Assembly: GCF_019448115.1 (NCBI RefSeq)
Contig: NZ_JAGFNY010000022.1
Coordinates: forward strand, 1-35,392
From: Succinivibrio faecicola
Lineage (GTDB): Bacteria > Pseudomonadota > Gammaproteobacteria > Enterobacterales > Succinivibrionaceae
DNA length: 35,392 nt
Reading direction: 5' to 3'
A program made the translations under genes and the position numbers. Shown piece after piece: positions 25,311 to 32,768 of this stretch; the stretch's first letter is position 1; each line of letters opens with the position of its first letter. The notes beneath the pieces are model-generated. The model was not told the origin of the DNA, ran no database searches, and saw nothing but the letters and a program-made list of their open reading frames with translations.

Positions 25311-25331
25311 ATTTGTCTTGGATAGACAAAT
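25311..25331 (+). promoter_or_regulatory. Operator-like palindrome just past the start site
   Basis: Perfect 8-base arms ATTTGTCT and AGACAAAT separated by 5 bases, at about +6 to +26 of the predicted transcript. There is no T run, so a roadblock operator is more likely than a terminator. Confidence 0.5.
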
Positions 25332-25359
25332 CGTATAAACAAAAATATAAGGTGAAATT

Positions 25360-25938
25360 ATGTTCTGCTCTAAGTGTGGTGCCGATAATCCAGATGGTGC
25401 AAATTTCTGTATAAAGTGCGGTCATGCTTTAAACTTTACAATTCCTGAGAATAAGGTAAATACTGTACCAGCTGCAAATCAGTCACTCATAAATGAGACT
25501 CAAAACTGCAATTCTCTCATGATAATTGGCTTGATTTTTTCTCTTCTCAATTACGTACCATACGTAAATATCATGAGTTGTATTGTTTCTTATATTGTTA
25601 CTATTCTTGGAATGTGCAAGGTAATAGCCTTCTGTCAGAAGTATGTCAGTTTTGATTCAAATGCAGCAATGATAGAGAAAATGACACGAACACTTCGTCT
25701 TCATTACATTATTACACTTGTTTCAGCATTTTTCGTTCTGTTTATTGCCGTGCTGTTAGTTTCATATTCTGCTTATGGCGGTCTGCAAGCCCAAAATGAT
25801 GATGTAAACCTGTTTCTTGGTTTATGTATTGTAGTCTTGCTAATCTACAACTGTGCAATTTCTATTTGGTGCCTTGTTCGCTGGTTCACTATCAGAGAAT
25901 TTATTCTTGGTGCTAAAGCGCAATTATCAAAAGCTTAA
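25360..25938 (+). CDS. Zinc-ribbon membrane protein
   Basis: 192 residues. The N-terminus holds a zinc ribbon with Cys3, Cys6, Cys17 and Cys20 (FCSKCGADNP, NFCIKCGHAL). After a polar linker there are about four hydrophobic helices (about 50-72, 75-88, 113-138, 150-172) and a short basic C-terminus. Zinc-ribbon/TM proteins of this kind are common in gut bacteria with unknown role. It has its own promoter, operator and terminator and is divergent from the secretion operon, so it may or may not be linked to it. Confidence 0.8.
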   Translation: MFCSKCGADNPDGANFCIKCGHALNFTIPENKVNTVPAANQSLINETQNCNSLMIIGLIFSLLNYVPYVNIMSCIVSYIVTILGMCKVIAFCQKYVSFDSNAAMIEKMTRTLRLHYIITLVSAFFVLFIAVLLVSYSAYGGLQAQNDDVNLFLGLCIVVLLIYNCAISIWCLVRWFTIREFILGAKAQLSKA

Positions 25939-25969
25939 AACAGATTCTTTTAAATATTTATTTTTTAAC

Positions 25970-26011
25970 CACCAAAAAAGATCAGTAAGATCAATTTAGG
26001 TGTTTTTTTTT
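25970..26011 (+). terminator. Terminator of the zinc-ribbon gene
   Basis: An imperfect stem from CACC (25970-25973) and GATC to GATC and GGTG (25999-26002) is followed by nine T (26003-26011). Confidence 0.75.
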
Positions 26012-26128
26012 ATTAGCCAAAATCAACATCTTATCTTAAATATTTTAGGAATTTTGTATCAAGCGTCTTTGACTAAGCAGTGATACATCACTAAAATAGA
26101 AGATAGTTAAATATTACGGATAAAGAAT

Positions 26129-27934
26129 ATGAGTGATAATAAATTTAAAAGACTACCATATGGTACAGAGGAATTCTCTGTACTTAGAAAAGAGGATTAC
26201 TATTATATAGATAAATCCTTATACATAAAGAATGTTTTTGAAAACTCAGCTTCCGTTATCCTTTTTACAAGGCCAAGACGGTTTGGTAAAACTCTTTTAA
26301 TGGATATGTTCTCTTCATTTTTAGCTATAGCTGAAGATGGAAGTGATAACAGAGAATACAAAGAAAAACTCTTTGAAGGTCTTGAGATTTTTAAAGATAA
26401 AGAATTTACAGATAAATACCTAGGACAGTTCCCTGTTATTTCTATTTCTCTTAAAAGCGCTTATGGAGAGACTTTTGAACAAGCCTATGATGCATTAGCA
26501 CGTATCGTAGTAAGGCTATTTTCTGGTTTCGACTTTTTATTAAACAGTAAGAATCTGTTAAAAGATGAGATTGAAAACTATAGAAAATATCTAAATAGAG
26601 AATTTCTGTGTGATATAAATTCTATGGGATATGTAAAGGAAGCTTTAGAATTTCTATCAACTTGTCTTTATAAGCACTATAAAAAGAAAGTCATACTTCT
26701 TATAGATGAGTATGATGTACCTTTAGCAAAGGCATCAGAGAAAGGTTATCACGATGAGATGGTAACTCTTATAAGCCAGTTCTTTGATTTCATGAAAATC
26801 ACACCTAATAACAATAGCACAGAATATCCAATTAAAAAGATAGTACTCACAGGCTGTTTAAAGGTAGCAAAAAACAGTATCTTTACAGGTGTAAACAACC
26901 TTTATGTGAATACAATTCTGTCAGAAAGTCAATCTTTTGATTCAATGATAGGATTTACAAAAGAAGAGACTGTAAAGATATTAAAGGATTATGAGCTTGA
27001 AGAGTATACAACGCTGGTTAAAGAAAACTATGATGGATACAGATTCAATGAAAAAGAGATGTTCTGTCCATGGGATGTAGTTAACTTTATAGCAGAGTCA
27101 TTAGATAAGATAGGCTCAGGAAAAACAATAATACCAGGAAACTACTGGATAAACTCAACATCAAGCAACGCATTATTATCATATGTTGGATATCTTACAG
27201 ATAAAGATAATGAGAATATGCAAAAGCTTATGGATGGTGAGTGTATAGAGACCACCATCAATGATTCAATGAATTATGATGATTTAGCTATGCACAAAGC
27301 AGAGGATTTCTACACATTATTACTTTTTACAGGATATCTTACAGTAGTTGGGTATAGACCAGAGAATGTTGCAGGTGGAAAACCAAAGACTATCTATTCA
27401 CTTAGAATTCCAAACCTTGAAATAAGAGAATGCTTTATACAAAATATCAATGCTCACTTTGATACTATAGTAAATCAAGGAGAGAATAAGGCAAAGCTTA
27501 TAGCAAAAGCATTGTTTGAAGGTGATAGTGAAAGTGCATCAGATAACATATTTGACCTTTTAAAGTCATATGTATCAATAAGAGACTTTGCAACCAAGGC
27601 AAAACCTGAGAACTTCTATCATGGGTTCTTATCAGGAGTATTTACAAACTGTTCTAACTTCATAACTGACTTTAAATCAAACAGTGAATCAGGTAATGGC
27701 TATGCTGATTTAATGTTCATGAATGAAAGAAAAAAGAAAGTAGTTATCATTGAGATAAAAGCATCAAAAAATGATGATGACTTAATACAGGATACTAATG
27801 ATGCTCTTTTACAGATAGAAAAGAAAAAGTATTACGAGCCATTCTTAAAGAAAGACAGCATAAATACTATCTACTGCTATGGCATCAGTTTCTGTAACAA
27901 GCAGTGTGAAGTTTCTTGCAGAAAAATAAAATGA
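26129..27934 (+). CDS. AAA-like ATPase with C-terminal PD-(D/E)XK nuclease fold
   Basis: 601 residues. The N-terminal domain matches the AAA-ATPase-like family (PF09820 type): LPYGTEEFSVLR, YYIDKSLYI, a Walker A-like RPRRFGKT (48-55) and Walker B LLIDEYD (190-196). The C-terminus is a PD-(D/E)XK_9-type fold with Asp527 (NGYADLMF), Glu542 and Lys544 (IIEIKAS). The family is expanded in gut anaerobes, often with many copies per genome, and has no proven function; nucleic-acid metabolism or defence have been guessed. All key residues are intact. About 110 bases of AT-rich leader precede it. Confidence 0.87.
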   Translation: MSDNKFKRLPYGTEEFSVLRKEDYYYIDKSLYIKNVFENSASVILFTRPRRFGKTLLMDMFSSFLAIAEDGSDNREYKEKLFEGLEIFKDKEFTDKYLGQFPVISISLKSAYGETFEQAYDALARIVVRLFSGFDFLLNSKNLLKDEIENYRKYLNREFLCDINSMGYVKEALEFLSTCLYKHYKKKVILLIDEYDVPLAKASEKGYHDEMVTLISQFFDFMKITPNNNSTEYPIKKIVLTGCLKVAKNSIFTGVNNLYVNTILSESQSFDSMIGFTKEETVKILKDYELEEYTTLVKENYDGYRFNEKEMFCPWDVVNFIAESLDKIGSGKTIIPGNYWINSTSSNALLSYVGYLTDKDNENMQKLMDGECIETTINDSMNYDDLAMHKAEDFYTLLLFTGYLTVVGYRPENVAGGKPKTIYSLRIPNLEIRECFIQNINAHFDTIVNQGENKAKLIAKALFEGDSESASDNIFDLLKSYVSIRDFATKAKPENFYHGFLSGVFTNCSNFITDFKSNSESGNGYADLMFMNERKKKVVIIEIKASKNDDDLIQDTNDALLQIEKKKYYEPFLKKDSINTIYCYGISFCNKQCEVSCRKIK

Positions 27935-27945
27935 TCCTTATTTTT

Positions 27946-27997
27946 GGAGAGATGAGCGTGAATACATAGAATTTTTTCTTAGTTCACTCACCTCTCC
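27946..27997. repeat. Long imperfect hairpin between convergent genes
   Basis: GGAGAGATGAGCGTGAA pairs with TTCACTCACCTCTCC across a loop of about 20 bases. It lies 12 bases after one stop and 36 before the convergent one. Neither side ends in a T run, so it is not a standard terminator; it may stabilise the 3' end of one transcript. Confidence 0.5.
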
Positions 27998-28032
27998 TAA
28001 GGCATCTTCAAGTTATGACAAGAGAGCCTAAT

Positions 28033-29874
28033 TTACTTGATTATTCCAAACTTCTTCAATTTTTGAATAAAAACTTTTTTTGTAGAGTGTTTTGTCGTTA
28101 GATACTTCAAAAGACTCTCTTTTTTATCTTTCATTTCATTGATTTGGTAAAGATTAAGAAGGATTAGTATCCAGTTGATTATATTTTCATATAGGTTTGG
28201 TCTTCTTGAATCTAGTGCGCTTTCAATAAGAGCATTAAAGTTTTTATCAATTTGTTTGAATAACTCTTCTTCATAGTTATTTTGAATTGAAGTATGTTTT
28301 TGCCAATGCTTCAGTACCACTTCACTTGTTAACTTATCATTGAGAAGCTCCGCTTTTTTTAGCGTGTAAGTGTAACCGCTAAAGGCTAAAATAGGATACA
28401 AAGTAAATATATTTGATAGCGTTGAGCTTGCAAATTCAAATGATCTTTTTGGACAGTATTTCTTTGATAAGACAAGATATCCTAACAGAAGACTAGCATA
28501 AAGCAGTGATCCTTTGAAGTTTTGATATGTAAGTTGTTTATTTTCACAACGGCTGAATTCAAAAGCTCTACCATCGAGGATTTTCATTAAGAGATATCCA
28601 TTAAAAGAATAATTGTCATAAAATCCACTTAATTGGAGATCACAAAAATCCAGATCTTTTTCTGAACATTTATCTTTTTTATGTTCATTTTCATAAATGT
28701 TTTGAATAATTGCATCATATTTATGGAAGTCTTCAGAATAATATCGAAGCTTTAGGTAATTTAAAGGACATGCATTTAATGAGAACAAATCAACACATAA
28801 CTTTTCAAGATCATTTTGTCTTTTCAGTTTATTTGCTAACAAAATTCCAAGTTCTGTAATCTGCTCTTTTTCATAAAATTTTGGTGGTATTTCAGGAACA
28901 CATTCTAATACTAAAGATAAAACTGAGGACAGAGCATTTTCTTTCTCATCAGATCCTTCTGGTATTGATGAGATTGTTGTTTTTTCAACAAGTGACATAA
29001 TGTGTTTATACATTATTTCAGGATATGTTTTAAGATATTTTTTTGCTTCTGATACAACGACCATTGGATCTGAAATGTTTTCGATTAGATCCTTTATCAA
29101 CGAAGATTTGCTATAGGAATCTTTTTCCTTTATAAGTTCAGCCATGATTTGAATATAGAATTCATCAAGTTCCTTTAAGTCTATATGCTTTAATTTCTTT
29201 AAGGAATTAAAAGGTAAGGACAAGCAGTTGTCTCTGTCAGTTAGCAAGTTCATTGTAACTTTTACTCTATTTTCAGGAGAAAAATTGAAATAGATAAAAG
29301 GTAAAACTTCACTAAGTACACCTGATATATCATCTTGACTAACTATTTCATAATCAGTTAAATCACTTATTGTAAGAATATTGAGACCATGCATATCAGG
29401 TAAATCACCTTTAACTGGTATCTTGAGATTTATTAAGGTATTAACTAAAGGCCAACCTTTGTCGAATAATTCATATTCGTAGCATTGATGAATGACGTAG
29501 CATGCTCTTTCAATCTTGTCTAGAAGCTCTCCGTCATCAGAAAAATCGAATGAATCCTCATCTGGAAGACCATCATAAACATAATCGAAATCTTCATTGT
29601 ATTCACTGTCTATATAAACAGTCTTAGGATCTAGTGTTGAAAAATATTTAACGAGGGAGTCTATTTCTTTTAAGATGTCATTTTCAATTTCAGTATCAAC
29701 AAGATGTACTTTATTAGAAAATTCATTTTTTTCTGATATGAGTTTTTTTAAAAAGGTATCTCTTTCTTTTTCAGGTAAATTTCTTGCAAATTCTCTAATA
29801 AAATATTGCAGTGTTTCTTTGTTTTTATCAAAGCATGCATTGTCGATGTCATTAAGGAAAGATTTTAAATTCAT
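28033..29874 (-). CDS. Large helical protein of unknown function
   Basis: 613 residues, no signal peptide, no TM helix. It appears almost wholly alpha-helical, acidic in the region 95-125 (DEDSFDFSDDGELL), with segments such as YELFDKGWPLVNTLINLKIPV and GSLLYASLLLGYLVLSK that look like repeat helices (TPR/HEAT-like). I do not recognise a family. The stop codon faces the AAA-like gene. Only GAG is seen before ATG as a weak ribosome site. Codon use is AT-rich like the neighbours. Confidence 0.7.
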   Translation of the reverse strand: MNLKSFLNDIDNACFDKNKETLQYFIREFARNLPEKERDTFLKKLISEKNEFSNKVHLVDTEIENDILKEIDSLVKYFSTLDPKTVYIDSEYNEDFDYVYDGLPDEDSFDFSDDGELLDKIERACYVIHQCYEYELFDKGWPLVNTLINLKIPVKGDLPDMHGLNILTISDLTDYEIVSQDDISGVLSEVLPFIYFNFSPENRVKVTMNLLTDRDNCLSLPFNSLKKLKHIDLKELDEFYIQIMAELIKEKDSYSKSSLIKDLIENISDPMVVVSEAKKYLKTYPEIMYKHIMSLVEKTTISSIPEGSDEKENALSSVLSLVLECVPEIPPKFYEKEQITELGILLANKLKRQNDLEKLCVDLFSLNACPLNYLKLRYYSEDFHKYDAIIQNIYENEHKKDKCSEKDLDFCDLQLSGFYDNYSFNGYLLMKILDGRAFEFSRCENKQLTYQNFKGSLLYASLLLGYLVLSKKYCPKRSFEFASSTLSNIFTLYPILAFSGYTYTLKKAELLNDKLTSEVVLKHWQKHTSIQNNYEEELFKQIDKNFNALIESALDSRRPNLYENIINWILILLNLYQINEMKDKKESLLKYLTTKHSTKKVFIQKLKKFGIIK

Positions 29875-29899
29875 AATATAACTCTATATTGTCTAAGAA

Positions 29900-30201
29900 A
29901 TGCTTCTTATTATAAGTGATATTAATAGAGTATTTGCAACAAACGCAGACTCACCGGATAAAACTATTTAAGATCCTAGCAGAGGTTTAGATGATGAAAC
30001 AAAATCAAAGATTATTGCAAGAAAAAGAAATGGTTTTGGCAAAGCTCTTGGCGATATTGTATTAGCAAATGGTCTTACAAGTGAGAAGCTAATTAAGAAT
30101 ATTGTCTCTCAGGCTTTTGTAGAGTCTGGTTATAGAATTGTCACAGAAGATCCAGATGGCAAAGCTGTTCATGTAGATATTGTTGTTGATAAATTCTGGG
30201 G
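29900..30201 (+). pseudogene. Decayed lipoprotein-like gene, 5' part, split by IS607 element
   Basis: The frame from 29900 reads DINRVFATNADSPDKTI, then a TAA at 29969, then PSRGLDDETKSK, IARKRNGFGKALGDIVL, and ends VDIVVDKFWG at the left end of the insertion element. The pattern (RVF, ARKRNxxGKALGD, DKFW) is that of a bacterial putative lipoprotein family whose next residues are WFxPGFW. That continuation is present at 32357. The signal peptide and first part are missing, so the gene was already truncated, and it carries an in-frame stop as well. Confidence 0.8.
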
Positions 30202-30270
30202 TAATTAACAGTTTTATTAAAAATATAAATAGTTTATAATATCTAAAATTATTTTTTTAGATTTAGATTT

Positions 30271-30906
30271 ATGAACAAGATTATTTCAATAGGACAAGCA
30301 GCAAAATTATTAGGTGTTCATGTTCAGACGTTAAGAAATTGGGAAAAGTCAGGTAAATTAAAACCTGACAGTATTTCTCCTGGTGGTACAAGACGATACA
30401 ACCTTGAACATATTCTTCAATTATCTGGTAAAGAAATACCAGTTCAAGGTGATAACAGATATACTGTCGCTTATGCTAGAGTAAGCAGTCACGATCAGAA
30501 AGATGATTTAAAAAGACAGGCTCAGGTTCTTGAATTATACTGTGCTGAGCATGGTTATCAGTTTGAAATGATAACTGATCTAGGATCAGGAATGAATTAT
30601 TATAAGAAGGGGCTGACATCTTTAATCAATAAGATTTTAAATAATGAAGTGAAAAGACTGGTATTGACGCACAAGGATAGATTACTAAGATTTGGAGCAG
30701 AGCTTATATTCTCAATTTGCGAAGCTAAAGGTGTAGAGGTGGTTATTATTAATCGAGGAGAAGATAAGCCAAGTTTTGAAGAGGATTTAGCAAAAGATGT
30801 TCTTGAAATCATAACAGTATTTTCAGCAAGATTGTACGGAAGCAGAAGTAAAAAGAATAAGAAATTATTAGATAGATTAAAAGAAGCAGCAGAAACTGAC
30901 AGGTAA
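30271..30906 (+). CDS. tnpA: IS607-family serine recombinase (transposase TnpA)
   Basis: 211 residues. A MerR-like winged helix (SIGQAAKLLGVHVQTLRNWEK) at 6-50 is followed by the serine recombinase catalytic domain: YARVSSHDQ with Ser72 as the nucleophile, DLGSGMNYYKKGL and LVLTHKDRLLRFG. The order of DNA-binding domain before catalytic domain is typical of IS607. It appears full length and intact. The start follows AT-rich sequence without a clear ribosome site. Confidence 0.96.
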   Translation: MNKIISIGQAAKLLGVHVQTLRNWEKSGKLKPDSISPGGTRRYNLEHILQLSGKEIPVQGDNRYTVAYARVSSHDQKDDLKRQAQVLELYCAEHGYQFEMITDLGSGMNYYKKGLTSLINKILNNEVKRLVLTHKDRLLRFGAELIFSICEAKGVEVVIINRGEDKPSFEEDLAKDVLEIITVFSARLYGSRSKKNKKLLDRLKEAAETDR

Positions 30907-30914
30907 TAGAAAGA

Positions 30915-32312
30915 ATGATTGTAGGACAGATTATAGAGCTAAAAGCAAACAATAAGTTTTTTACTTATTGTCGAAAAGCTTTTGGAGTCAGAAGATTTGC
31001 CTACAACTGGTGCGTAGAAAAGTTTAATAAGGATTATGCATCACACTGTGCTGCAATGAGGCAATACCAAAAAGAGCTTTGTGAGTACAAAAAGTCCCCA
31101 CTCAAAGCTACTGAGGCACCAGTAAAACCAAAATTACCTACATGGCAGGACTACAAAAAAGAGTTTAATGCAATCCGTAAGGAAAAATATCCTTTTACAT
31201 ACGAGGTAACAAAATATGCCTCACAGCAGAGTTTCATTAATTTTGGACAAGCAGTATCAAAATACTTTAGTAATGTAAAAAATAAGAAGAACAGCAAAAG
31301 GAAGGTCGGTTTTCCTGCATTTCAAAAGAAAAGCTATCATCGAGGCAGTTTCTACATTGGAGGAGACCAAGTAAAAATTGTTATAGGGAAAACATGCTCA
31401 AAGAAGTTAGAAAATCACAGTAATAAACAGTATTTGAATATACCAAACTTCGGATACGTACAGCTGAAAGAAAAACTCAGATTCAATGGACACATCAACA
31501 GTGTAACAATCTCCCAGAGAGCGGACCGAATTTTTGCATCATTCAGTGTAGAAATATCTGAAGAAGAATATCAAAGAACACATAAGGCAGCAGTGCAAAA
31601 TAATACTGCAGTTGGTATTGATTTAGGAATAAAATCCGCACTGATGTTATCAGATAGAATCAGTATTGACGCACCAAAACCATTAAGGAAAAAGCTTAGA
31701 AAACTTGCAAAATTACAACGACAGCTTAATCGAAAGAATCACCCAAGAACCAAAGGTGATAAGACGAAGGTGTCTTGTAATTATATAAAGCAATCTAAAA
31801 AAGTAAGTAAGCTATATTGTTCTATCACCAATATACGAAATGATTTTACTCAAAAGATAACAACAATTCTGGCTAATCACTATGAATACATCTGTATGGA
31901 AAATCTAAACGTAAAAGGGATGATGGCGAACAAAAAACTTGCCAGGGCAATAAGTGATATTGGCTTTTACAAGATTAAACAAAATCTTAAATACAAAATG
32001 GAAAGTAAACATCGATTTCTACAAGAAGTTGATATGTTTTTTGCAAGCTCAAAGTTTTGCAGTAAATGTGGTGCACTAAAAAAAGAATTAACACTCAAAG
32101 ATCGAGTCTATGAATGTCCTGAATGTGGAATAACTATAGACCGTGATTTGAATGCAGCAATAAACCTGAGACAACAGATAAAAAACGTAGGAGCAGCTAG
32201 CTCCGAACTTAAGCCTGTGGAGCTGACGGCTCTGTTATCTGATTTAGTAATAAATGAGATAGCAACCAGCAGTTGTGAAGCAGGAATTAGGTTAAAAGAT
32301 TATAATTATTAA
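30915..32312 (+). CDS. tnpB: TnpB, RNA-guided endonuclease of the IS607 element
   Basis: 465 residues. The N-terminal helix-turn-helix/wedge region (RKAFGVRRFAYNWCVEKF) leads to a split RuvC domain with an intact triad: Asp236 (VGIDLGIK), Glu329 (YICMENLNV) and Asp411 (DRDLNAAINLR). The zinc ribbon has Cys382, Cys385, Cys401 and Cys404. TnpB uses an omega RNA from the right end of its element to cut matching DNA, which helps keep the element. The gene begins 8 bases after tnpA. No inactivating change is visible. Confidence 0.96.
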   Translation: MIVGQIIELKANNKFFTYCRKAFGVRRFAYNWCVEKFNKDYASHCAAMRQYQKELCEYKKSPLKATEAPVKPKLPTWQDYKKEFNAIRKEKYPFTYEVTKYASQQSFINFGQAVSKYFSNVKNKKNSKRKVGFPAFQKKSYHRGSFYIGGDQVKIVIGKTCSKKLENHSNKQYLNIPNFGYVQLKEKLRFNGHINSVTISQRADRIFASFSVEISEEEYQRTHKAAVQNNTAVGIDLGIKSALMLSDRISIDAPKPLRKKLRKLAKLQRQLNRKNHPRTKGDKTKVSCNYIKQSKKVSKLYCSITNIRNDFTQKITTILANHYEYICMENLNVKGMMANKKLARAISDIGFYKIKQNLKYKMESKHRFLQEVDMFFASSKFCSKCGALKKELTLKDRVYECPECGITIDRDLNAAINLRQQIKNVGAASSELKPVELTALLSDLVINEIATSSCEAGIRLKDYNY

Positions 32313-32356
32313 CAATTTGTATAATTTTATAGTTTTTTATAGATCCTAATTAGCGG
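32185..32356 (+). ncRNA. Probable omega (right-end) RNA of TnpB
   Basis: The 3' end of tnpB and the following 44 bases up to the element end are the expected site. A hairpin GGAGC-AGCTA-GCTCC (32190-32204) followed by GAACTTAAGCCTGTGGAGC is like the conserved block in IS605/IS607 omega RNAs. The guide would be the flank starting CTGGTTCTCTCCTGG at 32357. Exact ends are inferred. Confidence 0.55.
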
Positions 32357-32582
32357 CTGGTTCTCTCCTGGTTTTTGGACTATTAGTGTATATGCAAATA
32401 CAGAGCTTACACTTGATATGAAACATGATTTAAAATCAGAAAAAATCCATGTATATCAGACAAAAAGACGTCGCTCACTTGCCGCAACAGGAAGCCTATG
32501 GCAAGATGTATTTTTAAAAAATCTCTATGATGTAAAGATGGACATAAGAGATAAAATTCAGAGATCTGAATTGCTAAAGTAG
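32357..32582 (+). pseudogene. Decayed lipoprotein-like gene, 3' part
   Basis: Continuation of the gene cut at 30201. It reads WFSPGFWTISVYAN, later KRRRSLAATGSLWQDVFLKN, and ends at TAG (32580-32582). It is open throughout, so the insertion may be recent relative to the loss of the 5' end. A terminator follows 42 bases later. Confidence 0.8.
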
Positions 32583-32623
32583 TTTTATATAAGAATATCA
32601 AAATAGATTCTTTCAGAAGACAA

Positions 32624-32649
32624 AATGAGGACTAAGTCCTCATTTTTTT
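32624..32649 (+). terminator. Terminator of the interrupted lipoprotein gene
   Basis: Perfect 8-bp stem AATGAGGA/TCCTCATT with a 5-base loop, then a T run to 32649. Confidence 0.88.
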
Positions 32650-32691
32650 GGCCTAATGTTGTTTTTTCGTTAGTTTAATAAAACAAGAAGT

Positions 32692-32757
32692 CCCCACTTA
32701 AATAGTATGCACCCCGTTATTGATCACATGATTGATAATGGGGGGCTTAAAGTGGGG
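32692..32757. repeat. Nested inverted repeat 3' of asnB
   Basis: Outer arms CCCCACTT (32692-32699) and AAGTGGGG (32750-32757) are perfect. Inner arms CCCCGTTAT and ATAATGGGG pair with one G-T. It lies 11 bases after the asnB stop. With no T run on the minus side it is not a classic terminator. Such nested hairpins also occur at IS200/IS605 ends. Confidence 0.6.
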
Positions 32758-32768
32758 GTGAATGTTTC

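Larger units (their letters stand above)
30202..32356 (+). mobile_element. IS607-family insertion sequence
   Basis: About 2155 bp carrying a serine recombinase and TnpB. Boundaries come from the interrupted gene: the left flank ends TTCTGGGG (30201), the right end is CTAATTAGCGG and the flank resumes CTGGTTCTC. If one GG is shared, the join TTC TGG GGC TGG TTC restores the frame with no target duplication, as expected for IS607 elements that recombine at a GG. The ends share TAATTA. A TATAAT box (30235-30240) and a small hairpin (30241-30262) precede tnpA. Confidence 0.92.

Noticed and set aside
14953-25359. Genomic island integrated at tRNA-Gly and carrying the trb cluster
   Set aside because: I found no second copy of the tRNA 3' end and no integrase in the window, so integration at this tRNA is unsupported.
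27946-27997. Intrinsic terminator for the AAA-like gene
   Set aside because: No T run follows the stem on either strand.
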